This document shows, piece by piece, positions 17,529 to 26,222 of a DNA stretch of 64,000 nt. The DNA is taken from the NCBI RefSeq assembly GCF_013410545.1, contig NZ_JACCFV010000001.1, positions 2,480,001 through 2,544,000 of the forward strand. Direction: 5' to 3'. A program made the translations under genes and the position numbers. Source of the stretch: Pseudoclavibacter chungangensis (lineage in GTDB: Bacteria > Actinomycetota > Actinomycetes > Actinomycetales > Microbacteriaceae). Within the stretch, counting starts at the first letter, position 1. Each line of letters starts with the position of its first letter. Below the pieces are notes generated by a model. The model was not told the DNA's origin. It saw only the letters and a program-made list of their open reading frames with translations, and did no database searches.

Positions 17529-18527
17529 CTACGCGGCGGTCGGCGCGGGGACGCGCTGCAGGATCTGCGCGACGACGGCCTCGCCGTCGGAACCGCCGGG
17601 ACGCGAACCTCGCGAGTTGAGGACGAGACGGTGGGCGAAGACGGGCGGCGCGAGCCGCGCGACGTCGTCCGGGACGACGTAGTCGCGACCCGAGACGGCC
17701 GCGTTCGCCTTGGCCGCGCCCACGAGGTGCAGGCTCGCCCGTGGGCTCACACCCACGCGCACATCGGGGTGTTCGCGCGTCGCACGTGCGAGGTCGACGA
17801 CGTACTGTCCCACCGCGGGCGCCATGTAGACGGTCGCCGCGCTCTCGATCATGCGCCGCACGTCGTCCGCCGAGACGACGGGTCGCAGGCGACGCAGCGG
17901 GTCTCCCCCGTCGCGCGAGGCGACCATGCCGTACTCGGCCTCTCGGCTCGGGTAGCCCATCGACATGCGCACCATGAAGCGGTCTCGCTGGGCTTCCGGG
18001 AGCGCGTACGTGCCCTCCATCTCGGAGGGGTTCTGCGTCGCGAAGACGGTGAACGGCTCGGGGAGCCGGTGCGTCTCGCCGTCGACGGACACCTGCCCCT
18101 CGGCCATGCACTCGAGGAGCGCGGACTGCGTCTTGGGCGACGCGCGGTTGATCTCGTCGCCGATGACGACGTTCGCGAACACGGGTCCGGGCTGGAACTC
18201 GAACCGTCGGTCGACCTGGTCGTACACGGCGACGCCCGTCACGTCGGACGGCAGGAGGTCGGGCGTGAACTGGATGCGGTTCACGGTCGCGCTCATCGAC
18301 GCGGCGAGCGTCTTCGCGAGCACCGTCTTGCCGACGCCGGGAACGTCCTCGACGAGCAGGTGGCCGCCCGCGAGGAGCGTGACGAGCGCGAGGTGGATCT
18401 GTTCGTCCTTGCCCTCGACGACCGATCGGACGTTCTCGCGCACGAGCCCGACCAATCGTTCGAACTCGGCCGCGTCGAGACGATCCGATCGCCGGGGGGA
18501 CGCGACGGACGACGAGGTTTCGGTCAT
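17529..18527 (-). CDS. MoxR family AAA+ ATPase
   Basis: 332 residues from the ATG at 18527 (MTETSSSVAS); an upstream in-frame ATG at 18545 is possible. Walker A is VEDVPGVGKT, Walker B VVIGDEINRASPKTQSALLE, sensor 1 FATQNP, and a lid with GVSPRASLHLVGAAKA. MoxR ATPases are chaperone-like and act with vWA/DUF58 partners. It is the first gene of the module reading into recG. It shares the family with the second MoxR gene at 32340 but is not a close copy. Confidence 0.9.
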   Translation of the reverse strand: MTETSSSVASPRRSDRLDAAEFERLVGLVRENVRSVVEGKDEQIHLALVTLLAGGHLLVEDVPGVGKTVLAKTLAASMSATVNRIQFTPDLLPSDVTGVAVYDQVDRRFEFQPGPVFANVVIGDEINRASPKTQSALLECMAEGQVSVDGETHRLPEPFTVFATQNPSEMEGTYALPEAQRDRFMVRMSMGYPSREAEYGMVASRDGGDPLRRLRPVVSADDVRRMIESAATVYMAPAVGQYVVDLARATREHPDVRVGVSPRASLHLVGAAKANAAVSGRDYVVPDDVARLAPPVFAHRLVLNSRGSRPGGSDGEAVVAQILQRVPAPTAA

Positions 18528-18776
18528 GGTGGTCCATCCTCCCACAGGTCAAAGGCACGGGTCACGGTCCGGTAACGCACGCCCGGGGCCTGCGTACCGT
18601 CCCATCTTCGCGCACCCCGCCGACACTCGCGCCATCCCCGGACGCCGAACGCTCCGATCGGCCCCGTTCGCGACGCGCCGATCCGCCCCGCGGGGCCGTT
18701 CACCGGGCCCGCCCGGGATCCGCGCGGACCGGTGCGGCGCCCCCGGATCACGCGTCCCCGCGGTTAGGCTTGCGGC

Positions 18777-19403
18777 GTGACACGCATCATCGCCGGCGAT
18801 GCGAGGGGCGCGGCGATCGCGGTGCCCCCCTCGGGCACGCGCCCGACGAGCGACCGGGTCCGTGAGGCCCTCTTCTCGGCCCTCGAATCGCGCATCGGGC
18901 TCGACGGCGCGGACGTCCTCGACCTGTACGCGGGCTCGGGCGCGCTCGGCCTCGAGGCGGCGAGTCGCGGGGCGGCGAACACGGTCTTCGTCGAGCGGGC
19001 CCCGAGGGCCGCGAAGCTCCTGCGCGCGAACGTCGGTGCCGTGCGCGACCGCCTCGGTCCCACGCGTCTTCGTGCCACGAGATTCGACGTCGCGACCCAG
19101 AGCGTGCGCGCCTTCCTCGAGCGCGACACGGGCCGCTACGACATCGTGTTCGCGGACCCGCCCTACGACCTCGACGGGGACGAGGTCGACGTCGTTCTCG
19201 AGGGCCTCGTCGATCGCCTGCGCCCCGTCGGGACGATCGTGTTCGAGCGCAGCAGCCGCTCCCCCGAGCCGTCCGTCCCCGACGGGCTCGTCCTCGATCG
19301 CGCGAAGCGGTACGGCGAGACCGTCCTGTACTTCTACGAGCCCCGCGTCCCCGACGAGCAGCCCACCGCACCGCTCCAGGGGCTCCCCTTCGGCGTCCGC
19401 TGA
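18777..19403 (+). CDS. rsmD: 16S rRNA (guanine(966)-N(2))-methyltransferase RsmD
   Basis: 208 residues from GTG 18777. It methylates G966 of 16S rRNA in the 30S subunit. The opening MTRIIAGDARGAAIAVPP and GTRPTSDRVREALFSALES are typical. The SAM-binding motif is VLDLYAGSGALGLEAASRGA and the catalytic N-MTase motif DPPYDL. It is divergent from the MoxR gene (about 250 bases apart) and convergent with thiL, whose stop is 24 bases away. Confidence 0.93.
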   Translation: MTRIIAGDARGAAIAVPPSGTRPTSDRVREALFSALESRIGLDGADVLDLYAGSGALGLEAASRGAANTVFVERAPRAAKLLRANVGAVRDRLGPTRLRATRFDVATQSVRAFLERDTGRYDIVFADPPYDLDGDEVDVVLEGLVDRLRPVGTIVFERSSRSPEPSVPDGLVLDRAKRYGETVLYFYEPRVPDEQPTAPLQGLPFGVR

Positions 19404-19427
19404 TCGCGGGCCCGGCGGGGTGCCGCG

Positions 19428-20579
19428 TCAGCCGTCGCCCCGCGTGCGCGCTCCCGGCGCCGTGTAGGGGTCCCAGCCGCCGAGCACACGCGGTTCGCCC
19501 CCGACCGTCACGCGTGCCCCGTCGGCGTCGGGCACGAATCCCGCGGCGCGTTCGGCCGGTGTCCGCCGATCCTCGACCGTGCCCGTGACCCGCCCGACGG
19601 CGTGGAAGGGTGCCGGCAGCTCCGTGCCGGGCGGGAACGACGCGAGCAGCGAGTGGTCCTCGCCACCACCGAGCACGAGGTCGAGCGCCCACGCGTCGAG
19701 TTCCCCCGCACCGAGCTCGGGTGCGGCGAGGCGGAGCGCGTCGCGGCTCGCCGCGACGTCGTCGGCGAACGCGGACGGATCGAGATCGACGGTGACGCCC
19801 GATGCGCGCGCGAGGCGCGCGGCGTCGAGGGCCAGTCCGTCCGAGACGTCGAGCATCGCGCTCGCGCCCGCCTCGCGCGCCGCGGCGCCCGCGAGCACGG
19901 GCGCGACCGGCGCGAGGTGCTGATCGACGACCGCGGCGGCGGCCGGACCGAGCGCGCGCAACCGGTCGGGCACGCTGCCGAGGGGCGGCTCGCCGTCCGG
20001 ATCCGCGTCGGCACGCAGGAGGAGCGCGAGGCCCGTGGCGCTCCGGCCCGCGGCACCCGCGAGTGCCAGGACGTCGCCCGGTGCCGCGCCGCTGCGCCGC
20101 ACCGGCGCGCCGTCGTCGAGATCACCGAACGCCGTGACCGAGACGAGGACGCGCTCGCCGCGCGACAGATCGCCGCCGACGACGTGGGCGCCGGGTACGA
20201 GCTCGTCGATCGCATCGCGCAGCCCGCGCGCGAAGCCCTCGACCCATGCGAGCGGTGTCGTCCCGGGAACCGCGAGGCCGATGACGAACGAGGTCGGCGT
20301 CGCACCCATCGCGGCGACGTCGGACGCGTTCGACACGATCGCCTTCGCCCCGAGCTCCTCCGGGCGCGACCAGAACCTGCGGAAGTCCGGCACCTCGACC
20401 ATGAGGTCGGTCGTCACGACGAACCGGCCGTCGGGCGCCGGGACGACGGCCGCGTCGTCCCCCGCGCCGAGGACGTCGTCCGGTGGTTCCGGCAACACGG
20501 ACAGCACCCGACGGAGCGTCTCCAGTTCGCCCGCCTCGCCGACCGTGCGCGCTCCGTCGTCCGCCGTCCGTTCGTGCAT
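19428..20579 (-). CDS. thiL: Thiamine-monophosphate kinase ThiL
   Basis: 383 residues from ATG 20579 (MHERTADDGARTVG). It phosphorylates thiamine monophosphate to thiamine pyrophosphate. Family motifs: GAGDDAAVV, VTTDLMVEVPDFRR, GAKAIVSNASDVAAMGATPT, HVVGGDLSRGE, MLDVSDGLALDAARLARASG and LGGGEDHSLL. The C-terminal tail ending DPYTAPGARTRGDG is somewhat longer than usual. Only 25 bases separate its start from the divergent DUF3515 gene, so promoters must overlap the coding regions or each other. Confidence 0.9.
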   Translation of the reverse strand: MHERTADDGARTVGEAGELETLRRVLSVLPEPPDDVLGAGDDAAVVPAPDGRFVVTTDLMVEVPDFRRFWSRPEELGAKAIVSNASDVAAMGATPTSFVIGLAVPGTTPLAWVEGFARGLRDAIDELVPGAHVVGGDLSRGERVLVSVTAFGDLDDGAPVRRSGAAPGDVLALAGAAGRSATGLALLLRADADPDGEPPLGSVPDRLRALGPAAAAVVDQHLAPVAPVLAGAAAREAGASAMLDVSDGLALDAARLARASGVTVDLDPSAFADDVAASRDALRLAAPELGAGELDAWALDLVLGGGEDHSLLASFPPGTELPAPFHAVGRVTGTVEDRRTPAERAAGFVPDADGARVTVGGEPRVLGGWDPYTAPGARTRGDG

Positions 20580-20604
20580 CCCCACACGATAGCCTCGTGA
20601 CGAC

Positions 20605-21177
20605 ATGTCAACGCTGCTCCGCCGCCTCGTCGCGGCCCCGGTCCTGCTCGTCGCCGCCGTCGCCCTCAGCGGCTGTCAGGGCGCGTCCGTCCCGACGCAC
20701 GCCGCGCCGCTCGCCGCGGCGCCCGAGTGCGCCGAGGTGAGCGTGCGCCTCCCCGAGACCGTCGACGGGCTCCGCCTGCGGCTCACGAACGCCCAGGCGA
20801 CGGGGGCCTGGGGCGATCCCGCGAGCGTCATCCTGCGCTGCGGGGTCGAGTCGCCCGGCCCCTCCACCGAGCGGTGCGTGAGCCTCGACGGCGTCGACTG
20901 GATCGAGGACGCCTCGAAGGCACCGACGTACCTCTACACGAGCTACGGTCGCACGCCGGCCGTCGAGGTGCTCATCGACACCTCGGCGGATCCGTCGATC
21001 TCCGGCACCGCCGTGCTCATGGACCTCAAGGACGCCGTCACACGGCTGCCGGAGACGAGCGGCTGCGTGGGTGCGGACGACCTGCTCGAGGTGCCCGCCG
21101 ACGCGACGCCGACGCCCACCGGCACCGACCCGGTCGGCACCGAACCAACCGGGACCGGACCCAGCACGACGCCGTGA
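20605..21177 (+). CDS. DUF3515 family lipoprotein
   Basis: 190 residues. An N-terminal lipobox (LVAAVALSGC, Cys about 24) predicts a lipoprotein on the outer face of the membrane. The DUF3515 core includes WGDPASVILRCGVESPGPS, CVSLDGVDWI and AVLMDLKDAVTRLPE. The C-terminus has Thr-Pro-Gly repeats (TPTGTDPVGTEPTGTGPSTT), perhaps a wall-spanning spacer. Function is unknown; the family commonly lies beside thiL and ddl in this group. It is transcribed against both neighbours. Confidence 0.82.
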   Translation: MSTLLRRLVAAPVLLVAAVALSGCQGASVPTHAAPLAAAPECAEVSVRLPETVDGLRLRLTNAQATGAWGDPASVILRCGVESPGPSTERCVSLDGVDWIEDASKAPTYLYTSYGRTPAVEVLIDTSADPSISGTAVLMDLKDAVTRLPETSGCVGADDLLEVPADATPTPTGTDPVGTEPTGTGPSTTP

Positions 21178-21193
21178 GGCGTCCCCCGCGCCG

Positions 21194-22381
21194 TCAGGCG
21201 CGCGTGTCGGTGCCCTCGGCGGCGTGCGCGAGCGCGACCTCGATGAGCTCCGTGATGAGCTCGGGGTAGCTGAGGCCCGAGGCCTGCCAGCACTTCGGGA
21301 ACATCGAGATGGGCGTGAAGCCCGGCATCGTGTTGACCTCGTTGATGACGAAGCCGTCGTCCGTGAGGAAGCAGTCGACGCGGGCGAGTCCGGCCGCGCC
21401 GAGCGCCTCGAACGCGCGCACACCGAGGTCCTGCAGCTCCGCGAGCCGCCGTTCGTCGAGATCGGCCGGGCACACGAGGTCGACACCGTCGGCGCCGAGG
21501 TACTTCGCGGCGAAGTCGTAGAACTCGACGCCCGTCATGACGATCTCGCCGCCGACCGACGCGCGCGCCCGTTCGCCGGGGCGCGACTCGAGCACGGCCA
21601 CCTCGACCTCGCGACCGGTGATCGCGCCCTCGACGAGCACGTGGTCGTCCTCCGCGAACGCGATGCGCATCGCCTCCGCGAACTCCCCCGCGGAGTGGAC
21701 CTTGCTGACCCCGACGCTCGAGCCCGCGCGGGCGGGCTTGACGAACACGGGCAGGCCGAGCGCCGTGAGCGCGTCGTCGCGCACCGCATCGGGTGCCGCG
21801 TCCCAGCGGTGGCGCGTGACCGTGACGCCGTCGCCGACCCGCAGTCCGGCATCGCGCAGCACGATCTTCGTGAAGTGCTTGTCCATCGCGACGCTCGCCG
21901 CGAGGACGCCCGAGCCGACGAACGGGAGCCCGACGAGTTCGAGCAGGCCCTGCACCGTGCCGTCCTCACCGAACGGTCCGTGCAGGATGGGGAAGACGAG
22001 GTCGACCTCGCCGAGGTCGATCGTCGCGGGTTCGCCCGTCGCGTCGGTCCCGCTCACCCGCACGGTGCGGCTGCGCACCGAGTCGGGCAGGTGCACGCGC
22101 GTGCCGTTGTCGGTGATCTCCGGCAGGTTCTCCGGGTCGAGCGCGAGCGCGGCGGGATCGTCGTCCTCGAGCACCCACGCGCCCTCGCGCGTGATGCCGA
22201 CGGGGACGACGCGGTACCGCTCCCGGTCGATCGCGCCGAGCACGCCGCCCGCCGTCGCGCAGCTGATCGTGTGCTCGCTCGAGCGGCCGCCGAACACCAC
22301 CATCACGGTCGTCCGACCGTCGCCCGCGCCGATCGCGGCGGGATCGGCGGCGAGTTTCGCGAACGTGGTGCCCTGTGTCAT
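21194..22381 (-). CDS. ddl: D-alanine--D-alanine ligase
   Basis: 395 residues. It joins two D-Ala for peptidoglycan precursors. The ATP-grasp features are evident: VVFGGRSSEHTISCATA, FPILHGPFGEDGTVQGLLELVGLPFVGSGV, MDKHFTKIVLRDAGL, FVKPARAGSSVGVSKV and VINEVNTMPGFTPISMFP. It is the last gene of the leuC-to-ddl run, 3 bases after the gpsA stop, and ends 16 bases from the convergent DUF3515 gene. Confidence 0.95.
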   Translation of the reverse strand: MTQGTTFAKLAADPAAIGAGDGRTTVMVVFGGRSSEHTISCATAGGVLGAIDRERYRVVPVGITREGAWVLEDDDPAALALDPENLPEITDNGTRVHLPDSVRSRTVRVSGTDATGEPATIDLGEVDLVFPILHGPFGEDGTVQGLLELVGLPFVGSGVLAASVAMDKHFTKIVLRDAGLRVGDGVTVTRHRWDAAPDAVRDDALTALGLPVFVKPARAGSSVGVSKVHSAGEFAEAMRIAFAEDDHVLVEGAITGREVEVAVLESRPGERARASVGGEIVMTGVEFYDFAAKYLGADGVDLVCPADLDERRLAELQDLGVRAFEALGAAGLARVDCFLTDDGFVINEVNTMPGFTPISMFPKCWQASGLSYPELITELIEVALAHAAEGTDTRA

Positions 22382-22384
22382 TGG

Positions 22385-23455
22385 TCATTCCCCCCGGGGA
22401 GTGTCGTGGTCGTCCGACGTCGCGAGGTGCGGCGCGAGTCGTGCTGGGTCGAGCGTGCCGAGCAGCACGTCCTGGATCTGCTGCGAGATCGGCATCGACA
22501 CGCCGCGCTCGGCGGCGAGCGCGAGGACGGGCCCGACGGAGCGCAGTCCCTCGGCCGTCTGCTCCATGCGGTGCACGACCTCCTGGAACGCGTAGCCCTG
22601 GCCGAGCAGTCGGCCGGCGGTGAAGTTGCGCGACATGGGCGACTCGCACGTCGCGATGAGGTCGCCGAGCCCCGCGAGACCGATCATCGTCTCGGGCCGC
22701 GCGCCCATCGCGACCGCGAAGTCGGTGATCTCCGCGAGTCCGCGCGTCATGACCGAGGCCTTCGTGTTCTCGCCGTAGCCGACGCCGTCGACGATGCCGA
22801 CCGCGATCGCGATGAGGTTCTTCAGCACGCCACCGAACTCGGTGCCGATGACGTCGAGGTTCACGAACGAACGCAGGTAGGCGTTGCGCGCGACCCGGGC
22901 GACGCGGACGGCGGTCGCCTCGAGCGGTGAGGCGATCACGATCGCGGTGGGCTGCTCGCGCGCGATCTCGAGCGCGATGTTCGGACCGGAGGCGACGGCG
23001 ACGAGGCCCTCCTCGACCCCCGCGACCTCGTGCACGAGCTGCGACATGCGCGATCCCGTCGAGCGTTCGACGCCCTTCATGAGCGAGACGACGACCGTGC
23101 CCGGCGCGAGCATCGGGCGGAGCGTCTCGAGGAGTTCCCGCGCGGTCTGTGCGGGCACCGACAGGAAGACGATCGTGGCGCCCGCGACCGCCTCCCCCAG
23201 GTCGGACGTCGCACGCAGCGTCGGCGGCAGGTTGACGCCCGCGAGGTAGCGCGTGTTGCGGTGCGCGTCGTTGATCTCGACGGCCGACTCGGGCCGGCGC
23301 ACCCACATGACGACGTCGTGGCCCGCGTCGGCGAGCACCTTCGCGAACGTCGTGCCCCAGCTCCCGCCACCGAGCACGACGAGCCGCTCCGCGCGCTCGC
23401 GCGGCACCGCGCCGACGATGCCGATCTCGGTCGTCGGCGGGTAGTACTCGCTCAC
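22385..23455 (-). CDS. gpsA: Glycerol-3-phosphate dehydrogenase [NAD(P)+]
   Basis: 356 residues from the GTG at 23455, which overlaps the plsC stop (GTGA). It makes sn-glycerol-3-phosphate for phospholipid synthesis. The Rossmann glycine motif VVLGGGSWGTTFA is at about 26-38; SLMKGVE, ASGPNIALEIA, GGVLKNLIAIAVGIVDGVGYGENTKA and GLGDLIATCESPMSRN are classic GpsA blocks. A longer open frame upstream would start inside plsC and is rejected. Confidence 0.95.
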   Translation of the reverse strand: MSEYYPPTTEIGIVGAVPRERAERLVVLGGGSWGTTFAKVLADAGHDVVMWVRRPESAVEINDAHRNTRYLAGVNLPPTLRATSDLGEAVAGATIVFLSVPAQTARELLETLRPMLAPGTVVVSLMKGVERSTGSRMSQLVHEVAGVEEGLVAVASGPNIALEIAREQPTAIVIASPLEATAVRVARVARNAYLRSFVNLDVIGTEFGGVLKNLIAIAVGIVDGVGYGENTKASVMTRGLAEITDFAVAMGARPETMIGLAGLGDLIATCESPMSRNFTAGRLLGQGYAFQEVVHRMEQTAEGLRSVGPVLALAAERGVSMPISQQIQDVLLGTLDPARLAPHLATSDDHDTPRGE

Positions 23456-24204
23456 GACGCGGCGGGCCCGTCGCCCGTCAGGCGACGTCCGTGTTCGGTC
23501 TGCCCGTGCTTCGCGGGATCCCACTGCTCCGCGGGCGCCGTCGCGCCGCGCACGGTCTCGAGGAGCCCCGTGATCTCGCCCATGAGCTCGGCGGTCGCCG
23601 CGTTCATGGCCGACGCGCTCGTGCGCCGCTCGAGGTACTGCGAGAGATCCATCGGCTCACCGATGCGCACCGCGATGCGCGCGCGGAACGTCGGACGGAA
23701 CTTCCCGTAGCGGGGCAGCACCGCCTCGGCACCCCACTGCGCGCACGGGTACACGGGCAGGTTCTCGGCGAGCGCGACGCGGATCGCGCCGTTCTTGCCG
23801 CGCATGGGCCACAGATCGGGTTCGCGCGTGAGCGTGCCCTCGGGGTAGACGATGACGCCCGACCCCGTCTCGACGAGGTGGCGGGCCGCGTCGATCGCGC
23901 TCTGGTTGCCCTGGCGGGGATCCCGCGTCACGGGGATCTGTCCGGACCACTTCAGGAGCGCACCGATGACGGGCACGCGGAAGAGGGACTCCTTGGCCAT
24001 GAACCGCGGCGCGCGACCGAGCTTCCACACGGCAATGCCGATGAGGAGCGGGTCGATCTCGCTGTTGTGGTTCGGCGCCAGGATGAACGGCCCCGTCTCG
24101 GGCAGCTTCCCCCGGATGTCGAAGCGCCACAGGATGCTCGCGGGCGGCAGGGCGATCGCCGCGAGGAGCCAGAAGATGCTCGGGCGTCGTTTCTCGGCGC
24201 TCAT
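23452..24204 (-). CDS. plsC: 1-acyl-sn-glycerol-3-phosphate acyltransferase (PlsC family)
   Basis: 250 residues. The acyltransferase motif I NHNSEID is at 45-51 and the FPEGT-like motif appears as VIVYPEGTLTREPD. PlsC acylates lysophosphatidic acid to phosphatidic acid; placement directly before gpsA supports a phospholipid role. It is spaced 4 bases from murA and overlaps gpsA. A glycolipid acyltransferase of the same family cannot be excluded. Confidence 0.88.
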   Translation of the reverse strand: MSAEKRRPSIFWLLAAIALPPASILWRFDIRGKLPETGPFILAPNHNSEIDPLLIGIAVWKLGRAPRFMAKESLFRVPVIGALLKWSGQIPVTRDPRQGNQSAIDAARHLVETGSGVIVYPEGTLTREPDLWPMRGKNGAIRVALAENLPVYPCAQWGAEAVLPRYGKFRPTFRARIAVRIGEPMDLSQYLERRTSASAMNAATAELMGEITGLLETVRGATAPAEQWDPAKHGQTEHGRRLTGDGPAAS

Positions 24205-24208
24205 CGGC

Positions 24209-25579
24209 TCAGCCCTCGACCGTGAAATCGGCTCCCAGCTGTTCCAGCTTCTGGATGAAGTTCTCGTAGCCTCGCGAGATGATGCCGACGTTCGAGACCG
24301 TGGACGTACCCTCCGCGGCGAGCGCCGCGATGAGGTGGCTGAATCCGCCGCGCAGATCCGGCACCTCGATGTTCGCGCCGTGCAGCTTCGTGGGCCCGGA
24401 GATGATCGCCGAGTGGAGGAAGTTCTGCTGGCCGAAGCGGCAGTACTGGCCGCCGAGGCACTCGCGGTGCAGCTCGATGTCGGCGCCCATCTCGACGAGG
24501 GCGTCGGTGAACCCGAAGCGCTGCTCGTAGACCGTCTCGTGCACGATCGACGTGCCGTGCGCCTGCGTGAGCGCGACGACGAGCGGCTGCTGCCAGTCGG
24601 TCATGAAGCCGGGGTGCACGTCCGTCTCGATGACGACGGGCTTGAGCTCGCCTCCCGGGTGGAAGAAGCGGATGCCGTCGTCCTCGATCTCGAACGCGCC
24701 ACCGGCCTTGCGGAACACGTTGAGGAACGTGAGCATCTCGCCCTGGCGCGCACCGCCGACGAAGATGTCGCCCTTCGTGACGAGCGCCGCCGACGCCCAG
24801 CTCGCGGCCTCGTTGCGGTCGAACAGCGCCCGGTGCGAGTAGCCCGTGAGCCGGTCGACGCCCTCGATGCGGATGACGCGATCGGCGTCGACCGAGATGA
24901 TCGCGCCCATCTTCTGCAGGATGTTGATGAGATCCATGATCTCGGGCTCGATCGCCGCGTTGCGCAGCTCCGTGCGGCCCTTCGCGCGCACGGCCGTGAG
25001 CAGCACCTGCTCGGTCGCGCCGACCGAGGGGTACGGCAGCTCGACCTTCGCGCCCGTCAGGCCGTTCGGGGCGTGCATGCGGATGCCCTCGGAGAGCTTC
25101 TGGATGTCGGCGCCGAAGTTGCGCAGCACCTCGAGGTGGAAGTCGATCGGCCGGTCACCGATGCGGCAGCCGCCGAGGTCGGGGATGAACGCCTCTCCGA
25201 GCCGGTGCAGGAGCGGGCCGCAGAAGAGGATCGGGATGCGGCTCGAACCCGCGTGCGCGTTGATCTCGGCCATGTGCGCGCGCTCGACGTTCGAGGGGTC
25301 GAGGTGCAGATCGCCCGTCTCGGTGTCGCGCTCGATCTTGACGCCGTGGAGCTCGAGCAGGCCCGAGACGACTCGGACGTCCGAGATGTCGGGCACCTGG
25401 CGCAGCAGGCTCGGCTCCTCGCCCAGGAGGGCGGCGACCATCGCCTTCGTGACGAGGTTCTTGGCGCCGCGGACCTCGATGCGGCCCTTGAGCGGCCGTC
25501 CGCCGCGGAACGTGATGCGGTCTCCGTCGAGGCCGACGGAGGCGCCCGCGCGTGCGGCGTCCTGGGTGAGCGTGCTCAA
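24209..25579 (-). CDS. murA: UDP-N-acetylglucosamine 1-carboxyvinyltransferase
   Basis: 456 residues. First committed step of peptidoglycan synthesis, transferring enolpyruvate from PEP. GAKNLVTKAMVAALL carries the substrate Lys (residue 40). The loop Cys that fosfomycin alkylates is present in LGGCRIGDRPIDFHLEVL. DWQQPLVVALTQAHGTS and VPDLRGGFSHLIAALAAEGTS are family blocks. It lies in the leuCD transcript, 25 bases after the leuD stop. Confidence 0.95.
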   Translation of the reverse strand: MSTLTQDAARAGASVGLDGDRITFRGGRPLKGRIEVRGAKNLVTKAMVAALLGEEPSLLRQVPDISDVRVVSGLLELHGVKIERDTETGDLHLDPSNVERAHMAEINAHAGSSRIPILFCGPLLHRLGEAFIPDLGGCRIGDRPIDFHLEVLRNFGADIQKLSEGIRMHAPNGLTGAKVELPYPSVGATEQVLLTAVRAKGRTELRNAAIEPEIMDLINILQKMGAIISVDADRVIRIEGVDRLTGYSHRALFDRNEAASWASAALVTKGDIFVGGARQGEMLTFLNVFRKAGGAFEIEDDGIRFFHPGGELKPVVIETDVHPGFMTDWQQPLVVALTQAHGTSIVHETVYEQRFGFTDALVEMGADIELHRECLGGQYCRFGQQNFLHSAIISGPTKLHGANIEVPDLRGGFSHLIAALAAEGTSTVSNVGIISRGYENFIQKLEQLGADFTVEG

Positions 25580-25604
25580 CTGGTTGTCCCCTCGGGTCGG
25601 TTGG

Positions 25605-26222
25605 TCATGTTGCGGGCGACGCGGCGTGCCGGATGGGCAACGTCGTTGGCCGCCATGCTTCGCGGCCCGCCTCGAAGGTCGCGATCGCGTCCTCGTCGCG
25701 GAGCGTGAGGGCGATGTCGTCGAGTCCTTCGAGCAGGCGCCAGCGAGTGTAGTCGTCGATCTCGAAGGGAACGGTCACGTCCCCCACGGTCACGGTGCGC
25801 TCGAGCAGGTCGACCGTCGAGCTCGCGCCCGCGATCGCCTCGGCGGCGTCCCAGAGCCGTTCGATGTCGTCCTCCGAGACGATGCCGACGAGCAGTCCCT
25901 GCTTGCCGGAGTTGCCCTTGAAGATCTCGCCGAAGCGCGGACCGATGACGGCGCGGAAGCCGAAGTCGCGCAGCGCCCACACGGCGTGCTCGCGCGACGA
26001 GCCCGTCCCGAAGTCCGGCCCGGCGAGCAGGATGCGCGGGTTCGCGTACACGGGGTCGTTCAGGATGAAGTCGGGGTCCTGCCGCCACGCGGCGAACAGG
26101 GCGTCGTCGTAGCCGGTCTTCGTGACGCGCTTGAGGTAGACCGCGGGGATGATCTGGTCCGTGTCGATGTTCGAGCGGCGCATCGGCACCGCCGTCCCCT
26201 CGATGATGCTGACCTTCTCCAT
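25605..26222 (-). CDS. leuD: 3-isopropylmalate dehydratase, small subunit
   Basis: 205 residues. With LeuC it isomerises 2- to 3-isopropylmalate in leucine biosynthesis. [20 protein letters not shown] and [28 protein letters not shown] are the swivel-domain signatures. Its ATG shares bases with the leuC stop (TGATG at 26224-26220), so translation is coupled. Confidence 0.95.
   Translation of the reverse strand: MEKVSIIEGTAVPMRRSNIDTDQIIPAVYLKRVTKTGYDDALFAAWRQDPDFILNDPVYANPRILLAGPDFGTGSSREHAVWALRDFGFRAVIGPRFGEIFKGNSGKQGLLVGIVSEDDIERLWDAAEAIAGASSTVDLLERTVTVGDVTVPFEIDDYTRWRLLEGLDDIALTLRDEDAIATFEAGREAWRPTTLPIRHAASPAT

Noticed and set aside
22385-23524. Longer gpsA start at 23524
   Set aside because: It would extend into plsC by 70 bases; GTG 23455 gives a 4-base overlap and normal N-terminus.
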